Below, piece by piece: positions 15,017 through 24,481 of a stretch of DNA of 40,224 bases. How positions within the stretch are numbered: position 1 is the first letter of the stretch; each line of letters starts with the position of its first letter. The DNA is from Bacillota bacterium. Lineage in GTDB: Bacteria; Bacillota; Clostridia; DSM-8532. The stretch spans positions 1 through 40,224 of the forward strand of contig JAEWSN010000201.1 in assembly GCA_023459915.1 (NCBI GenBank), written 5' to 3'. The notes under the pieces are model-generated. The model did no database searches. It worked only from the letters and a program-made list of their open reading frames with translations, and was not told the origin of the DNA. The position numbers were made by a program, and so were the translations under genes.

Positions 15017-17345
15017 GGAAAAAGGCTTCTTTCTGAAAATATACGTCAATATCGTGCTGTTGTCCCTCGGCCTTCTGATCACGCTGTCAGGCTTTTTTTA
15101 TGCTGCCTTCAGGAGTCACAGCCTCAACCAGCTCTTCGACTTCAATACGGCGCTGCTGGAAGAGACGAGCGAGCATGTCGAGCAGATCAACCTCAACACG
15201 ACCTTCTATGTGAAATCCGTTTTTCAGCATCTTTCCGCCCAGCGGCTGATGTACACGAGAAGCGGCGAGCTCAATGAGCTGATCAGGGACATCAAGGCGA
15301 TCGAGCGGGTCCTTGCGTCCAATCCGTATGTGCACTCCATCTGCATATACAACCCGGAGATCGACACCTACTATCTCTTCGGCGAGAAGGACACGCTGAT
15401 CCGGAAGGGCGTACCGCATGACGAGGGAGTCGTCGCGCTGCTCAAAGATGGCGATGCGGCGGCAAACCACCCGATACCGAGATTGATGCCTGACTCGGAA
15501 AGCAGGCCGGATGCGCTTGTTCCCGTCTACTCCTACCTGCTCAAGGGGGAACGGGAATCGGAAACCCGGTTGCCATACGGTGTCGTCGTCAACATCGATA
15601 CCAGAATCCTGTTCCGTGAGCCGCAAATCTCAGGTAACCGGGTCTTTGTGCCAGGGAACACATACAGCGTGGACATGGCGGGGATGGTCAGCGGCAGCCA
15701 GGACACGCTGGATTTTCTCGAGCCGGTCGGCGACAGGGAGTACGTCAGAAAAGCACTGGATGCCAGGACGCGGTCCGGGTATTTCATCGCCGACGCGCAG
15801 GGTTCGAAAAAGCTGGTCACGTATGTCCGGTCGGCCGCACTGAAATGGACATTCATCAATGAGACCTCCTATGAGAACGTCACCGTCGTGCTGCAGCACA
15901 TCATCATGATCTCGATCGGCCTGTTTGGCTTGATTCTTGTCGGCGCCGCCATCGCCGCCTACTTTCTATCCAACGCCCTGTATGCACCCGTTCACCGGCT
16001 CAAGAGCGTCCTGCAGAAGCATGAGTTCTCGGACAACAGCGACTACAGACACATCCGCGAGTTCAAAAGCATTGCCGACAGCTATGAGACCGTGTATCGG
16101 GAACGGGATGGACTGGAGAGCTACAGGAGAACAAGCAGGCAGCACGAGAAAAACCGAATCCTGTACAATCTCCTGCGGAATGGTGATTTCGGGAGGACGC
16201 AGGCACATGAACTTTTTGGCGCGCACGGGATCGCTCTTGATCCCGGCAAGCCCGCGATTCTCTTCATCCTGAAGATCGACCGGTATGAGCGTGAGTACCT
16301 CGAACGGTACAACCAGGAGGATCGGGAACTCTACAAGTTCGCATTGAACAACATGACAAGGGAAATCGTCGCAAGCCGGTTTCCGCTATGCGAGGCGGTG
16401 GATTCTGGGGAGGACTGCACCACGACCATCATTTCCCTTGAGCGGGCGTGTGCGGATGACGCATCCCTGGTTGCGCACCTGGAATCTTGCATCCGGTCCG
16501 TCCAGCATGAGTATTCGAAGTTCGCGGGGATCGGACTTTCGGCATTCATCAGCGACATGGCCGAGAACCTTTATGCGATCGGCGAGGCCTATCATGAGAC
16601 GCTGGCGCTGTCCAGGCAGAGGCTGGTCCATGGACATGGCTGCATCTTGGCGATGGAAGGAAGAGAGGACCAGGATGCCGCTACCGATGTGTACAAGGGC
16701 GAGTCGATCGAGGCGATGCTCGACGCGATCAAGTCAGGCAGTTGCGAAAAGGCGGAAGCCGCCTGCCGGCACATCGTTCAGAGCGTGCGAGCCACGAACT
16801 ACCGCGCCGTGGTTTATACAGTCCTCTACTTGAATTCCCTGATCATGAACACGCTCGTCATGATGGAAAAGAACATGGGGGTTGAGTTTGGAATTGATTT
16901 TGTCGCGGTGAACGAGCAGCTGGTCCGGTGCGAGACGATCGAGGAGATCGATCGCGAGTTCCACCAGGTGTTCATGGATATCGGGCATGAGCTCGATGGG
17001 TTGAGGAGCGACAAGAACAGCCGGTCCATCCGGCAGATCAATGACTACATCGAAGCCAGCTACATGTTCGACACCTTGTCCAGCGCGGACATCGCCGAGA
17101 AGTTCGGATTGGCGCAGAGCTATGTCAACCGCATCTACAGAAGGCACGCCGGCATGTCCATCACGAACCGCATCAAGCAGGTTCGGCTGGAAAAAGCCGC
17201 CTTGTTGCTGCGGGAAACGGATGACGCGATCGAAAAAATTCTCGAGAGCGTCGGCTGGGCGACAAAGGAATATTTCTACAGCACCTTCAAGAAGACATAT
17301 GGTGTGACGCCGGGAGATTACCGGCACGGTGCCGGCCTTCGTTGA
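14994..17345 (+). CDS. Membrane-anchored AraC-family sensor-regulator
   Basis: A protein of 783 aa. ATG 14994 (MKHFGRNKEKGFF) was preferred to 14943 because a basic stretch then leads straight into the first membrane helix (about residues 14-37, IYVNIVLLSLGLLITLSGF). An extracellular region of about 250 residues of Cache-like character follows, then a second helix (about 285-310, IIMISIGLFGLILVGAAIAA). The middle cytoplasmic part is of the YesN-like helical type. The last 100 residues are an AraC double helix-turn-helix (IAEKFGLAQSYVNRIYR; YGVTPGDYR). In Bacillota such one-component proteins sense oligosaccharides outside the cell and activate the next ABC-transporter and hydrolase genes, which fits the downstream order. 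Confidence 0.9.
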   Translation: MKHFGRNKEKGFFLKIYVNIVLLSLGLLITLSGFFYAAFRSHSLNQLFDFNTALLEETSEHVEQINLNTTFYVKSVFQHLSAQRLMYTRSGELNELIRDIKAIERVLASNPYVHSICIYNPEIDTYYLFGEKDTLIRKGVPHDEGVVALLKDGDAAANHPIPRLMPDSESRPDALVPVYSYLLKGERESETRLPYGVVVNIDTRILFREPQISGNRVFVPGNTYSVDMAGMVSGSQDTLDFLEPVGDREYVRKALDARTRSGYFIADAQGSKKLVTYVRSAALKWTFINETSYENVTVVLQHIIMISIGLFGLILVGAAIAAYFLSNALYAPVHRLKSVLQKHEFSDNSDYRHIREFKSIADSYETVYRERDGLESYRRTSRQHEKNRILYNLLRNGDFGRTQAHELFGAHGIALDPGKPAILFILKIDRYEREYLERYNQEDRELYKFALNNMTREIVASRFPLCEAVDSGEDCTTTIISLERACADDASLVAHLESCIRSVQHEYSKFAGIGLSAFISDMAENLYAIGEAYHETLALSRQRLVHGHGCILAMEGREDQDAATDVYKGESIEAMLDAIKSGSCEKAEAACRHIVQSVRATNYRAVVYTVLYLNSLIMNTLVMMEKNMGVEFGIDFVAVNEQLVRCETIEEIDREFHQVFMDIGHELDGLRSDKNSRSIRQINDYIEASYMFDTLSSADIAEKFGLAQSYVNRIYRRHAGMSITNRIKQVRLEKAALLLRETDDAIEKILESVGWATKEYFYSTFKKTYGVTPGDYRHGAGLR

Positions 17346-17426
17346 ACCGGGCGGGTCGGCGGCCGGGGGAAGGTTCTTGCAACACCTTTTCATAATGGCG
17401 TTTTCAAGAAAAGCGTCAATGTGCAA

Positions 17427-17455
17427 TTGTCCATGATCCACAGCCTTCTTATGAT
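17427..17455 (+). promoter_or_regulatory. Promoter of the beta-helix protein gene
   Basis: TTGTCC (17427-17432), 17-bp spacer, TATGAT (17450-17455). Expected start near 17462, inside the inverted repeat at 17459-17484. Confidence 0.7.
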
Positions 17456-17458
17456 ATG

Positions 17459-17484
17459 GACAGGTACCGGAGCGCGTACCTGTC
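17459..17484 (+). promoter_or_regulatory. Perfect 9-bp inverted repeat over the transcription start (operator or leader hairpin)
   Basis: GACAGGTAC (17459-17467), 8-bp spacer, GTACCTGTC (17476-17484). It begins 4 bp after the -10 box and ends 18 bp before the start codon. On DNA this is a classical repressor-operator position; in RNA it would put a 9-bp hairpin at the very 5' end of the transcript, which could instead protect the message. Confidence 0.65.
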
Positions 17485-17502
17485 ATGATGAGGGGGCTGC
17501 AT

Positions 17503-20500
17503 ATGAAAATGGGCGTTTTTCCGACCGCTGGTTTCTGGAGACGGGTGGAGTGTCTGGTTCTGACAGCTGCGCTGCTTGCAGCCGTTCTGGTCCCTCAGGG
17601 CCCGCTGCCCGTCCATGCGCAGGACAACACATACTATGTTTCCGCCTCATCGGGCGACGACCAAAACGGCGACGGATCGTTCGCAAATCCATGGAAGACG
17701 ATACAACGTGCCGGGCTTGTTCTGCAGCCGGGCGATACATGTGAAATCCGGGGCGGCACATACCGGGAAACGGTGACTCCCGCCAACTCGGGAACCGATA
17801 CGCAAAAAATCACATACCGCGCCTATGGCAATGAGGATGTGGTGATCACGGGAACGGATCTTGTGACAGGCTGGACGCTGGAAGAGGGCAGCATCTATCA
17901 GGCCCCCGTCCCGTGGACGCTCGGTCTTGGGAATCAGGTCTTCGCCAATGACCAGGTGATGGACCTCGCCCGCTGGCCCAACAATACGGGCACCTTGATG
18001 GAACCGACCTTTGCCCGTGTCGAGGTGGGAACGCATACGACGCTCAAGGACAGCCAGCTTCCCGGATATGCGGGACAACTGCTGGCAGGTGCCCGCATCT
18101 GGTATGCCGGTGGTCCCGAATGGGTCGGCTTTCAAGGAACGGTCAGCAGCTTCGATGAGGCATCCAAAACCTTGACGATCATGCCTTCGGCGGCGGATTC
18201 GTCGGAATACAATCTCAAACAGGGCAATCCCTATTACATTCAGGGCAACAGGTGCCTGCTGGACGCCGAAAGGGAATGGTGGTACGACCAGGCGCAGCAG
18301 CGCATGCATCTATATGCGCCGGGCGGCGTGGATCCGAATACGATGGCGATTGAGGTCAAGCGCCGCTTCTATTCCTTCGACCTGGCAGGCAAAAGCAATA
18401 TCGTGCTGGATGGTCTCGACACGCATGCGTCCATTGTGAACACGACGGACAGCACCAGTCGTGTCACGCTGCGGAACATGAAGATGTCGTATGTCGCACA
18501 CAGCCTGTTTACGGGAGGGTATGCCGAGGGTGTGCACAAGGGGATGAGCCTGAACGGTTCGTTCAATGAGATGAACAGCTGTGAGGTCGCATATAGTGCC
18601 TCGCCGCTGCTGAACGTAACCGGAAGCGACAACCGCGTCATCAACTGCCATCTGCATGACGGCAACTACGCGGCCACCTGGCACGGCTCCCTCAATCTCT
18701 CCGGAGACCGCCACCTGATCAGCCACAACACGATCAACAGCACGGCAAAGGGCATTGTACCCTCCTGCAGGGACAGCATCATCGAGCACAACGACATTTA
18801 TGATTTTGCGCGGATCATCAGCGATCTGGGCGGCATCTACATTGCTGACCATGACGGACAGGGAACCGAAATCCGGTACAACAAGGTACATGACGCCCAA
18901 GGAAACTACATATCCGGCATATACCTTGATGCCTTCACCTCGAATTTTCTGGTGCATCACAATGTCATATGGGACATGGGCGGCGGATCCGGCATCAACG
19001 TCAACAACCCCGACAACTACCACCTGGTGTTCAACAACACATGCGGCACGGGCACCGGGAATATCAGCACGTACGGACTCGCGTATGACAATGACCTGTA
19101 TGGAACCCGCATCTACAACAACATCCTGGCAGGCGAGCTGGAATCGAACATGAGCAAGGCGGACCTTGTGACGAATCTGGAGCATGCCGGCGCGGATGTG
19201 TTCGCCGACGCTTCCCTGCAGGACTTCTCCTTGCATGCCGACTCCATCGCCATCGACATGGGCACGGTCATTCCCGGCATCACGGATGGGCATGCGGGTG
19301 CCGCGCCGGATATCGGTGCGTACGAGTATGGCGTCACCCCCTTTTCAGCCGGACATGACTTCGCATCCCCGCCACAACCTGTATTCCAGCATCGGGAGAC
19401 CACGTATGCGAACCGGGTGCGAAACGGCGGGTTTGAGATTGATGGTACATATGGCTGGGTGACAAGCGGAAACACCGAGGTGACCGAGGACAATCCCTGG
19501 ACCTGGAGTACGTCGCTGGACATCAGAAACCAGCATCATGGCATCAAGCTGGCCGGGAACGGCCTGGCCGAGCAGACGATCACGGGCCTGACGCCCAATA
19601 CGGCCTATGACTTCAATGTGTGGATGAAGGCGAGGGACAGCGCCAATCCTGCCACAGCAGGCGTCAAGGCATATGGCGGGCAGGATATGACTGCAACTGT
19701 CAGCAGCACGCAATGGACAAGCCGCACCATCCGTTTCATGACGGGGGCTTCAAACACGTCGGCGACCGTGTATGTCATGAACCCGTATGTGATCGATGAC
19801 AACGCCATTGTCGAAACGGAGGTCACGCCGCTGGCGACCGTGTCCGTCACAGGCGCGGGGATATACGCGATTGACGTGACGGAAGATGTTCAATCCGTCG
19901 TGTCCGGCGACTTGACCGCAAGTTACCTGTTCAGCGATGCCAGCACGCTGATGCGCATCCGGAGCAGCAACCATGCCGGCAAGGCACAGATGAGAATTGA
20001 GACGGACCAGGGGGAAGTCCGCACGGTGCAGGTCGCGGAGGACACCTTTGTCGACAGTGCGTATCCCGATGTGAATTTTGATGACACGCAGACATACAAC
20101 GGCACTTGGTTCAGTGGCGATTCCCTTCAGCTCAACAGCGATCCCAACGCGGTACCTGCGGGTACCCGCGAGGCATACATGAAGTTTGACCTGTCGGCAC
20201 TCGGCCTGCAGGGCAATATCACGAACGCCGTACTCAACGTCACGGTCAGCTATGTATGGTTGTCGGGCACCTGCAAGGTGAGTGCCATCAGCCATGACAG
20301 CTGGCAGGAGGACTCGCTGACATGGAGCGGCAGACCCGTTCCGGCAGGCAGCCTGACGGAGGTGGATGCGATCGGTTCCAGCGTCATCACCGGGGCGGGC
20401 CTATACGCCATTGATGTGACGGACAACGTGAGAACCGCCTATGCAACGGATCGGGTTGCCAGCTATCTGCTCAATGGCGCGAGCACGCTGATGCACGTCG

Positions 20501-23241
20501 CGAACAGCAGCCATGCGGGCAGGGCGCGGATTGAGATCGTGACCGACCGGAACACGACCTATACTGTCAATGTGACGGAGGACACCTATGTCAATGATGC
20601 CTATCCTGGCACCAACTTCAACACAAACCAGTCCCAGGTGCTGGAACTGAATCAGTCGCCCACGACGCGGCCACCCGGTATCCGGGAGGGCTACATGAAG
20701 TTCGACCTGGAAGCCCTCACGCTGGACGGGGCCATCGTCAGCGCCGTGCTGAGGTATCGGGTCACGTATGTATGGCAGACTGGCACATTGACGTGCAATG
20801 CCATCTCGAATGACCTGTGGCGGGAGGATACGCTGACCTGGAACAGGCGACCCCTGCCGCCTGTGGATCCCGCGCCTCCGGTGCTGGCCGACGATGCGGG
20901 TCTCACCCTCGCATTGGGGCAGCATCAGGCAATCGACATGCTCAAGTCGACGATCCTGAAGGCATTGTCCGCCAGGCAGGCAGCCCCTGCGTCCATGCCC
21001 GCGGTCGTGTCGGGTGCGTTTGCCAGTGAGATTGAAGTCGCAAGACTGGTGGCGGCAGATCCCGACGCCACCCTGGCCGAGGTCGATGCGGCCGCGGCAT
21101 CGCTGGCATTGGCCGAAGGTTGCTTCAAGGCCAGGAGCACGCTTGCCGGAGAGATCGAAACGGCGAATGGGCTCTTTGCCGACGCGGCTGTCGGAACGGA
21201 TCATTTCCAGTATCCGGCGGCGGCGAAGACCTTGTACGGGAGCGTGATCGCCCAGGCGCAGGCGGTGCTGGAGCTGCCTGGCGCGACGCAGGCGCAAGTG
21301 GAGGCGATGACGACGGAACTGGTGTCCGCCGGGATGGGTTTCAGGGGCGCCATCATTCTGCCGGATATCGATCACATGACAAGGGTTCCTGTCAAAGGCA
21401 TGCTCGGCAATATCGGCGGATTCACACCGATGGTCGTCAGGAACGGCGATGATACCGACTTTACGGAGACCATCACCCGGTACACGGCGCAAACCTTTGA
21501 CAATGAGCTGGTCGCGTTCGACATGACATACCAGGGAGACTTCGCGTGGCCCGGTTTCCTGCTGCGGTCACAGGTCACACAAGGTTACCCGTGGAGCAGC
21601 GATTCGGATTACTTCATCATATTCAACGGGACCAACTGGGAAGCGCAAAAATGGATCGACGGAAAGCAGGCCATGTATCACACGTTTCCCAACACGCTCC
21701 TGAAACAGCAGCAGGTCAGCTACCGGGTGGTTGTCGGCGCCGTCCGGTATGAGGTGGGGGGCCGTGCGTGCATTCGGCTCCTATGCTACGTGGACGGGGA
21801 AAAGGCATTTGATTTTCTGGACACGGAGAACCCGCTCCTCGATCCGGGGTACTTTGCGGTGTGCGCCACAAGCGCGGGAGACCTGATGAGGCTGCGCGCC
21901 GAAAACACCTGTCCGGTTCTTGCGGGTATCGGCGACAGGGAGATCGATGAAGGGGAGCGGCTGCAGTTTCATGTAACCGGTGTTGATCCGGAAGGGGACG
22001 ATGTCCTCCTGTCCGCGTCGAACCTGCCTGATGGAGCTGTTTTCATCCCGGAAACGGGCATGTTTTCCTGGATGCCGGACCACACCCAGTCCGGTGCATA
22101 TCAGGTGTCCTTTTCCGCTGGCGATGCGTCGCTTGTCGACACCGAAACCATCACGGTCACGGTGCATGACTGCCGGGAGCTGGATCCGCTGGGGACGCTC
22201 GTCGTGACGGGCGCCGGTGTTTGCTCATTTGATGTGACGGATGACATTGCGGCCGCGTATGAAGGAGACAGGACCGCAAGCTACCTGTTGAACCGCGCCA
22301 GCACGCTGATCAGGATCGCGGGCAGCGACTCGGCTGACAAGGCCGTTCTGGAAATCGTCACGGAACAGGGGACGACATACGCGGTTGATGTTTCGGAGGA
22401 TACGTTTGTCCATAGCGCATACCCGAACACAAACTTCGATGATGCCAAGTCTGTGAATGGCGAATGGTACAACGGGAACATTTCGTTGAAGTATGATCCG
22501 GTTTCCTCGCCACAAGACATCCGGGAAGGCTATCTCAAGTTTGATCTGCATGAGGTCCAGCTGGATGGGAACATCGCAAGCGCCGTGTTGCGCATGAAAG
22601 TCACCTATGTATGGCAGGGAGGATATTTCACGGTCAATGCCATCACCGAGGACGGATGGCAAGAGGATGAGCTTGTTTGGGACAACAAGCCGGACCTGGC
22701 GTATCGGGACGCAGCCACGGCGCCATTGGGGACGTGCCTCGTTGCCGGAACAGGCACCGCTTCGCTGGATGTGACGGGTGACATCCAATCCGCATATCGG
22801 GATGATGGTGTGGCAAGCTACCTGTTCAGCGATGCCAGCACCCTGATGAAGATCGCGAGCACGAACAGTGCGAACAGGGCACTTGTCGAAATCACGACGG
22901 ACCAGGGAACCATGTATTCGGTATATGCCACGGAAGATGCATATGCATACAACGCGTACCCGGACACGAACTTCGACGACAGCAGGACCCTTGCCGGCAC
23001 CTGGTACGGAGGCGCCTATCTGCAAGTAAAACATGATCCTGTCGCATCCCCTTCGGATATCATGCAGGGCTATGTGAAGTTCGACCTGGGGACACTTGCG
23101 CTGGACGGCGATATCGTCAGTGCCGTGTTGAAGGTGCATGTCGTCTATGTATGGCAGGGGGGACATTTCACCGTCCGTCATGTTGCGAATGACGCATGGG
23201 GGGAGGACACCCTCACCTGGAACAACCGACCTGCCCCCTGA
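17503..23241 (+). CDS. Very large secreted right-handed beta-helix protein with CBM and repeated CBM96/DNRLRE-like modules
   Basis: A protein of 1912 aa. ATG 17503 has GAGGGGG 6 nt upstream. Residues 1-39 are a signal peptide ending VHA. About 44-610 is a right-handed beta-helix of the polysaccharide lyase/glycoside hydrolase kind (SGDDQNGDGSFANPWKTIQRA; HDGNYAATWHGSLNLSGDRH; many HHNVI-like rungs). About 630-775 resembles a CBM4_9 module. From 777 come the two halves of a CBM96/DNRLRE module in alternation (FDVT half, then EDTxVxxAYPxTNF to LTWNNRP half), four times in two pairs (777-1123 and 1562-1912). Between the pairs lie a helical FIVAR-like stretch (1130-1285), an unknown beta domain (1287-1470) and an Ig-like domain (1470-1556). 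No sortase motif or membrane anchor. Probably an extracellular glycan-degrading enzyme; catalytic type not determined. Confidence 0.85.
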   Translation: MKMGVFPTAGFWRRVECLVLTAALLAAVLVPQGPLPVHAQDNTYYVSASSGDDQNGDGSFANPWKTIQRAGLVLQPGDTCEIRGGTYRETVTPANSGTDTQKITYRAYGNEDVVITGTDLVTGWTLEEGSIYQAPVPWTLGLGNQVFANDQVMDLARWPNNTGTLMEPTFARVEVGTHTTLKDSQLPGYAGQLLAGARIWYAGGPEWVGFQGTVSSFDEASKTLTIMPSAADSSEYNLKQGNPYYIQGNRCLLDAEREWWYDQAQQRMHLYAPGGVDPNTMAIEVKRRFYSFDLAGKSNIVLDGLDTHASIVNTTDSTSRVTLRNMKMSYVAHSLFTGGYAEGVHKGMSLNGSFNEMNSCEVAYSASPLLNVTGSDNRVINCHLHDGNYAATWHGSLNLSGDRHLISHNTINSTAKGIVPSCRDSIIEHNDIYDFARIISDLGGIYIADHDGQGTEIRYNKVHDAQGNYISGIYLDAFTSNFLVHHNVIWDMGGGSGINVNNPDNYHLVFNNTCGTGTGNISTYGLAYDNDLYGTRIYNNILAGELESNMSKADLVTNLEHAGADVFADASLQDFSLHADSIAIDMGTVIPGITDGHAGAAPDIGAYEYGVTPFSAGHDFASPPQPVFQHRETTYANRVRNGGFEIDGTYGWVTSGNTEVTEDNPWTWSTSLDIRNQHHGIKLAGNGLAEQTITGLTPNTAYDFNVWMKARDSANPATAGVKAYGGQDMTATVSSTQWTSRTIRFMTGASNTSATVYVMNPYVIDDNAIVETEVTPLATVSVTGAGIYAIDVTEDVQSVVSGDLTASYLFSDASTLMRIRSSNHAGKAQMRIETDQGEVRTVQVAEDTFVDSAYPDVNFDDTQTYNGTWFSGDSLQLNSDPNAVPAGTREAYMKFDLSALGLQGNITNAVLNVTVSYVWLSGTCKVSAISHDSWQEDSLTWSGRPVPAGSLTEVDAIGSSVITGAGLYAIDVTDNVRTAYATDRVASYLLNGASTLMHVANSSHAGRARIEIVTDRNTTYTVNVTEDTYVNDAYPGTNFNTNQSQVLELNQSPTTRPPGIREGYMKFDLEALTLDGAIVSAVLRYRVTYVWQTGTLTCNAISNDLWREDTLTWNRRPLPPVDPAPPVLADDAGLTLALGQHQAIDMLKSTILKALSARQAAPASMPAVVSGAFASEIEVARLVAADPDATLAEVDAAAASLALAEGCFKARSTLAGEIETANGLFADAAVGTDHFQYPAAAKTLYGSVIAQAQAVLELPGATQAQVEAMTTELVSAGMGFRGAIILPDIDHMTRVPVKGMLGNIGGFTPMVVRNGDDTDFTETITRYTAQTFDNELVAFDMTYQGDFAWPGFLLRSQVTQGYPWSSDSDYFIIFNGTNWEAQKWIDGKQAMYHTFPNTLLKQQQVSYRVVVGAVRYEVGGRACIRLLCYVDGEKAFDFLDTENPLLDPGYFAVCATSAGDLMRLRAENTCPVLAGIGDREIDEGERLQFHVTGVDPEGDDVLLSASNLPDGAVFIPETGMFSWMPDHTQSGAYQVSFSAGDASLVDTETITVTVHDCRELDPLGTLVVTGAGVCSFDVTDDIAAAYEGDRTASYLLNRASTLIRIAGSDSADKAVLEIVTEQGTTYAVDVSEDTFVHSAYPNTNFDDAKSVNGEWYNGNISLKYDPVSSPQDIREGYLKFDLHEVQLDGNIASAVLRMKVTYVWQGGYFTVNAITEDGWQEDELVWDNKPDLAYRDAATAPLGTCLVAGTGTASLDVTGDIQSAYRDDGVASYLFSDASTLMKIASTNSANRALVEITTDQGTMYSVYATEDAYAYNAYPDTNFDDSRTLAGTWYGGAYLQVKHDPVASPSDIMQGYVKFDLGTLALDGDIVSAVLKVHVVYVWQGGHFTVRHVANDAWGEDTLTWNNRPAP

Positions 23242-23352
23242 CGGACAGAGGGGATGGTTTTCCTCATGAACGCACAACCGGAAGGGAACCGTGAATCCGT
23301 TGCACGAAAAGCTCGCAAGGCAGTGTTGGCAGGCATTTCGGATCATGTGCGT

Positions 23353-23391
23353 ATTTGATAACGCCATTTCGCAACGCGAATCTTATCAAAT
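23353..23391 (+). promoter_or_regulatory. Nested hairpin between beta-helix gene and ABC operon
   Basis: Outer arms ATTTGATAA (23353-23361) and TTATCAAAT (23383-23391) are perfect. Inside lie TTCGC (23368-23372) and GCGAA (23376-23380) around AAC. GACGGCTTTTTGG follows, so a terminator or attenuator is possible, but the outer stem is AT-rich and the T-run short. Alternatively the TTGATAA/TTATCAA arms are the two halves of a protein-binding site. Its place, 94 bp before the permease start, suggests a role in expression of the transporter. Confidence 0.5.
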
Positions 23392-23484
23392 GACGGCTTT
23401 TTGGAATGGAAAACCTGTCCCGCCATGTCTAGGATGATGGCATGCAGACGCTGTATGCACGGACATACGAGGGGGAACGATACC

Positions 23485-24471
23485 ATGATATGGGAAAGGG
23501 CACATGCCGCGATCAGGAGAGGCAAGTCCGCATCCATGGAAGCACATGCCGCGCGTGGCATCAAGCGGAAGACGGCAGGCATGAACAATCTCATGCTGAT
23601 ATGCCTGGCCTTGCCCATGTTTCTGAGCAAACTGATCTTCCACTACATCCCCATGACCGGCATCGTGTTGGCCTTCAAGGATTTTCACTATGCCAAGGGG
23701 ATATTCGGGAGCCCCTGGGTCGGCTTGGACAACTTCGCGTTCTTCTTCCAGTCGCCCGATGCCTGGAGAACCGCCAGAAACACGCTGGGATACAACATCT
23801 CGTTCATCCTTCTTGGGACAGTCAGCGCGCTGTTGTTTGCCCTGCTGCTGTATGAGGTCGGCAGCAAGGCCATCGTGAAATACGCGCAAACCTCGATGCT
23901 GCTCCCCCACTTCATGTCATGGGTCATCGTGGCGTTCATCGCCTATGGATTCCTGAGCTACAAGTCCGGGATTCTTAATGGCATGCTCGCCTCCTTCGGA
24001 TTGGATAAGGTGAACTGGTACACCAGCAAGACCGCCTGGATCTTCATCTTTCCGATCGCGAACACCTGGAAGAATCTCGGCATGAGTTCCATCATCTACT
24101 ATGCCTGCCTGATGGGCGTGGACCCTGCCTATTACGAGGCGGCAAAGGTGGAGGGGGCGAACCGGCTCCAGATTGCGACCCGGATCACGCTTCCCTTCCT
24201 GTATCCGCTGGTCATCATGCTCGGCATCCTGGATGTCGGAAAGATCTTCAATGCCGACTTCGGGCTATTCTACCAGCTTCCCAAGGACTCCACCATCATC
24301 TACGAAACGACGGATGTGATTGAGACCTACATTTTCAGGGCGCTGAAGGAACAGGGCAACATGGGGATGGCCACGGCAGTCGACTTGTACAAGTCGCTCA
24401 TCAGCTTTGCTCTCGTCATCGGCACCAATCAGCTCGTCAAGAAATTCAGTCCGGAGAACACCTTGTTCTGA
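23485..24471 (+). CDS. CUT1 sugar ABC transporter permease, LplB type
   Basis: A protein of 328 aa (ATG 23485 with AGGGGG 9 nt upstream; the longer frame from 23401 has no ribosome site). It has about six membrane helices and the EAA loop for the ATPase, YYEAAKVEGANRLQIATRITLP, near residues 212-233. The N-terminus up to about residue 35 is basic and cytoplasmic. It pairs with the permease at 24482 and the binding lipoprotein at 25454 to form an importer for oligosaccharides. No ATPase gene is nearby; family members usually share a common MsmX-like ATPase encoded elsewhere. Confidence 0.93.
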   Translation: MIWERAHAAIRRGKSASMEAHAARGIKRKTAGMNNLMLICLALPMFLSKLIFHYIPMTGIVLAFKDFHYAKGIFGSPWVGLDNFAFFFQSPDAWRTARNTLGYNISFILLGTVSALLFALLLYEVGSKAIVKYAQTSMLLPHFMSWVIVAFIAYGFLSYKSGILNGMLASFGLDKVNWYTSKTAWIFIFPIANTWKNLGMSSIIYYACLMGVDPAYYEAAKVEGANRLQIATRITLPFLYPLVIMLGILDVGKIFNADFGLFYQLPKDSTIIYETTDVIETYIFRALKEQGNMGMATAVDLYKSLISFALVIGTNQLVKKFSPENTLF

Positions 24472-24481
24472 AGGGGGCTTC

